DNA of 15,795 nucleotides from Gracilibacillus alcaliphilus (lineage in GTDB: Bacteria; Bacillota; Bacilli; Bacillales; Amphibacillaceae): NCBI RefSeq assembly GCF_016909015.1, contig NZ_JAFBFA010000058.1:1-15795 (forward strand), in the 5' to 3' direction. The stretch's first letter is position 1. Each line of letters opens with the position of its first letter. The position numbers and the translations under genes were made by a program. The notes beneath the pieces are model-generated. The model did no database searches, was not told the DNA's origin, and worked only from the letters and a program-made list of their open reading frames with translations. Below are positions 13,887-15,795 of this stretch, piece by piece.

Positions 13887-15509
13887 ATGAAAGGGTTATA
13901 TCGTTATTTAGCAGTTGGAATGTTGCTTAGTTTGCTAATTATTGCTGGTTGCAGTAACAGCGATCAAGCAGCATCAGAAGATTATGAATTAAGTGATATT
14001 ACCTTCCCATTAGAGGAAGAAGATATCAGTCTTAAGTTTATTACCGAAAGCTCGCCAATGGCACCTGAAGATCCGAATGATAAGTTAATTTTGCAACGCC
14101 TAGAAGAAGAGACAGGGGTTCATATTGAATGGAAGAACTTTACCGGTGAATCATTTGCTGAACAGCGCAACTTGGCAGTAGCTAGCGGTGATCTGCCGGA
14201 TGCGATTATGAATACGGGATATAGCGATTATGAATTACTAAATCTGGCTAATGATGAAGCAATTATTCCAGTAGAGGATTTAATCGATCAGTACATGCCT
14301 AACTTACAGGCTGTATTGGAAGAAGCGCCAGAGTACCGCGCTATGATGACGGCGCCAGATGGTCATATTTATGCTTTCCCATGGATAGAGGAATTAGGCT
14401 CTGGCAAAGAGAGTATTCACTCATTAGATGCTACAGGTTGGATTAATGTGAAGTGGCTGGATGAATTAGGTTTAGACATGCCTTCGACAACAGAAGAATT
14501 AAAAGAAGCATTAATTGCATTTAAAGAACATGATATGGCTGGAGACGGTCAAACGATTCCATTGTCATTTATGATCAGCCATGGCGGAGAAGATGTATCT
14601 TTCTTATTTTCACCATTTGGTGAAGGCGAGAACTGGGATCATACAGTAGTGACCAATGATGGCGAGGTTCTATTCACCTCTGCACAAGAAGGGTATAAGG
14701 ATGCTATCAACTATTTAAATGAACTATATGAATTAGACTTAATTGATGTGGAAGCCTTTGAACAAGAATGGAATACGTATTTAGCCAAAGGGAAAGAAGG
14801 ACGCTATGGTCTATACTTCACATGGGATAAAGCAAATATCTCAGGAATGGAAGACTATGAATTACTTCCTCCTTTAGAAGGACCAGATGGACGTAAGCAT
14901 GTGGCACGATCCAACGGAATGGGCTTTGACCGTGCCCGAATGGTAATTACATCGGCCAATGAGAATTTAGAGCTAACGGCCAAGTGGATAGATCAGCTGT
15001 ATGATCCACATCAATCCGTGCAAAATAACTGGGGAACCTATGGTGATGAAGAGAAGCAGAACATCTTTGAATATGATGAAAGTGAAGCGATGTTAAAACA
15101 CCTGCCATTAGAAGGTACGGCACCAGTAGAATTGCGTGAAGAGACATCGATTGGCGGACCATTAGCGATTTTAGACAGTTATTATGATAATGTAACAACT
15201 ATGCCGGATGATGCTGCTTGGAGATTAGACCAACTGCACGAAACATTAGTGCCTTACATGAATAATGATAATATTTATCCAAGAGTATTTATGTCCTTAG
15301 AAGAGCTAGATCAACTTACTGATATTGAAACAGATCTGTTCGACTATGTAGAGCGTAAGAAGGCAGAGTGGATTACCAATGGTAAAGCAGATGAAGAATG
15401 GGAGGAGTACCTTGCAGAATTAGATCGTTTAGGTTATCAAGAATGGTTGGAAATCAAGCAAGGTGCCTTTGATAGAAATGCAGAAGCAGAGGCAGACGCT
15501 GCAGAGTAA
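13887..15509 (+). CDS. Sugar-binding lipoprotein, LplA/YtcQ type
   Basis: The extracellular substrate-binding lipoprotein of the importer, 540 residues, within the 500-560 range of LplA/YtcQ-like proteins and longer than the 442-residue binding protein at 8729. The N-terminus carries a lipoprotein signal peptide with lipobox IAGC and the acylated cysteine at 22. An acidic linker follows, then the binding domain from about residue 45 (DISLKFITESSPMAPEDPND), with LPDAIMNTGYSDYELLNLA near 100 as a typical hinge-side region of this family. The C-terminus is strongly acidic (NAEAEADAAE). GAGGGG lies about 8 bases before the ATG, and the gap to the upstream permease is 26 bases. It is the last gene of the operon. 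Long LplA-type proteins usually bind oligosaccharides from polysaccharide breakdown, which suits a fructan fragment, but no residue proves this. Confidence 0.92.
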   Translation: MKGLYRYLAVGMLLSLLIIAGCSNSDQAASEDYELSDITFPLEEEDISLKFITESSPMAPEDPNDKLILQRLEEETGVHIEWKNFTGESFAEQRNLAVASGDLPDAIMNTGYSDYELLNLANDEAIIPVEDLIDQYMPNLQAVLEEAPEYRAMMTAPDGHIYAFPWIEELGSGKESIHSLDATGWINVKWLDELGLDMPSTTEELKEALIAFKEHDMAGDGQTIPLSFMISHGGEDVSFLFSPFGEGENWDHTVVTNDGEVLFTSAQEGYKDAINYLNELYELDLIDVEAFEQEWNTYLAKGKEGRYGLYFTWDKANISGMEDYELLPPLEGPDGRKHVARSNGMGFDRARMVITSANENLELTAKWIDQLYDPHQSVQNNWGTYGDEEKQNIFEYDESEAMLKHLPLEGTAPVELREETSIGGPLAILDSYYDNVTTMPDDAAWRLDQLHETLVPYMNNDNIYPRVFMSLEELDQLTDIETDLFDYVERKKAEWITNGKADEEWEEYLAELDRLGYQEWLEIKQGAFDRNAEAEADAAE

Positions 15510-15526
15510 GTAGATATAACAGATCA

Positions 15527-15567
15527 AAGACCTTATGGAGAATCATACTCTATAAGGTCTTTTCTTT
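15527..15567 (+). terminator. Strong intrinsic terminator of the transporter operon
   Basis: A 10-bp perfect stem, AAGACCTTAT (15527-15536) with ATAAGGTCTT (15552-15561), plus an inner GAG/CTC stem (15538-15540, 15548-15550), is followed by TTCTTT. Confidence 0.9.
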
Positions 15568-15624
15568 GAATAGAAAAATATAATGTACCAGAAGAATTTT
15601 CACTGAAATCAGTTTGTTATTATT

Positions 15625-15662
15625 TGAAAGCGCTTTACAAAGTGGGGCAGATGTGCTAAAAT
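15625..15662 (+). promoter_or_regulatory. Promoter with overlapping cre-like palindrome, leading out of the window
   Basis: TTTACA (15634-15639) and TAAAAT (15657-15662) are spaced 17 bp apart, and TG at 15654-15655 adds an extended -10. Overlapping the -35, TGAAAGCGCTTTACA (15625-15639) has the palindromic core AAAGCGCTTT typical of CcpA cre or LacI-family operators. It is one base longer than the strict 14-base cre form. The gene it drives lies beyond 15795; carbon catabolite repression of that gene is the natural reading. Confidence 0.6.
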
Positions 15663-15676
15663 TCAAATTAATTAAT

Positions 15677-15795
15677 CATAGTCTATGACTAAATGGGATT
15701 TAATAGACTCTCGGAATTTCAAGAGTGAAAATGACCCAATTTCCATAAAATCACTGGAAATAAAGCTTAATCCAGGCAAACAACGGTCATTTTCA
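15677..15795. repeat. Cluster of inverted repeats at the window end
   Basis: AGTCTAT (15680-15686) pairs with ATAGACT (15703-15709). TGAAAATGACC (15726-15736) is an exact 11-base inverted match to GGTCATTTTCA (15785-15795), which ends at the window edge and may continue. ATTTCC and GGAAAT are nested inside it. No ORF is visible. It could be a structured leader of the next transcript or the edge of an insertion sequence. Confidence 0.45.

Noticed and set aside
1..15795. CRISPR arrays, tRNA or rRNA genes, phage or defence genes
   Set aside because: I saw no regular spaced repeats, no tRNA-like cloverleaf or rRNA sequence, and every sizeable ORF fits surface, sugar-use or regulatory families.

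Overview
The window reads as low-GC Gram-positive DNA, most likely from a Bacillaceae (Bacillales) bacterium. The reasons are strong GGAGG-type ribosome binding sites, a sortase-anchored surface protein, YesM/YesN/YesL-type proteins, an LplB/YtcP-type sugar transporter and cre-like sites. I cannot name the genus from sequence alone.

Layout. (1) 1-720: the C-terminal end of a cell-wall-anchored surface protein with an LPNTA sorting signal, closed by a hairpin. (2) 848-1576: a small sugar-phosphate nucleotidyltransferase-like gene with its own promoter. (3) 1660-5139: a large secreted multidomain GH32 fructan hydrolase, read from a consensus sigma-A promoter overlaid by a cre-like site and followed by a perfect 16-bp palindrome. 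(4) 5239-10057: a YesM sensor kinase, a YesN response regulator and a membrane-anchored sugar-binding protein, tightly packed as one operon. (5) 10073-10833: a YesL-type (DUF624) membrane protein with its own promoter and a strong terminator. (6) 11046-11782, minus strand: a HAD phosphatase, possibly preceded by a 31-codon hydrophobic peptide ORF whose stop overlaps its start. (7) 11876-15567: two ABC permeases and a lipoprotein binding protein, ending in a strong terminator. (8) 15568-15795: a promoter with a cre-like palindrome leading out of the window, then a leader region rich in inverted repeats.

How the parts fit. The GH32 enzyme would cut a fructan (levan or inulin type) outside the cell. 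The LplB/YtcP/lipoprotein importer would take up the oligosaccharides. The YesM/YesN pair would sense extracellular sugar and activate transport. No ATPase gene is present, so the importer probably uses a shared MsmX-type ATPase encoded elsewhere. The fructan assignment is inferred from the GH32 neighbour; nothing in the transporter itself shows the substrate.

The main new observation is a 39-bp element made of two 16-bp direct repeats, 23 bp apart. It lies exactly 20 bp before an extended -10 box in front of both yesL and the first permease gene, and neither promoter has a recognisable -35. This is the layout expected for an activator-dependent promoter and makes the element a candidate binding site for the YesN-type regulator encoded in the same locus.
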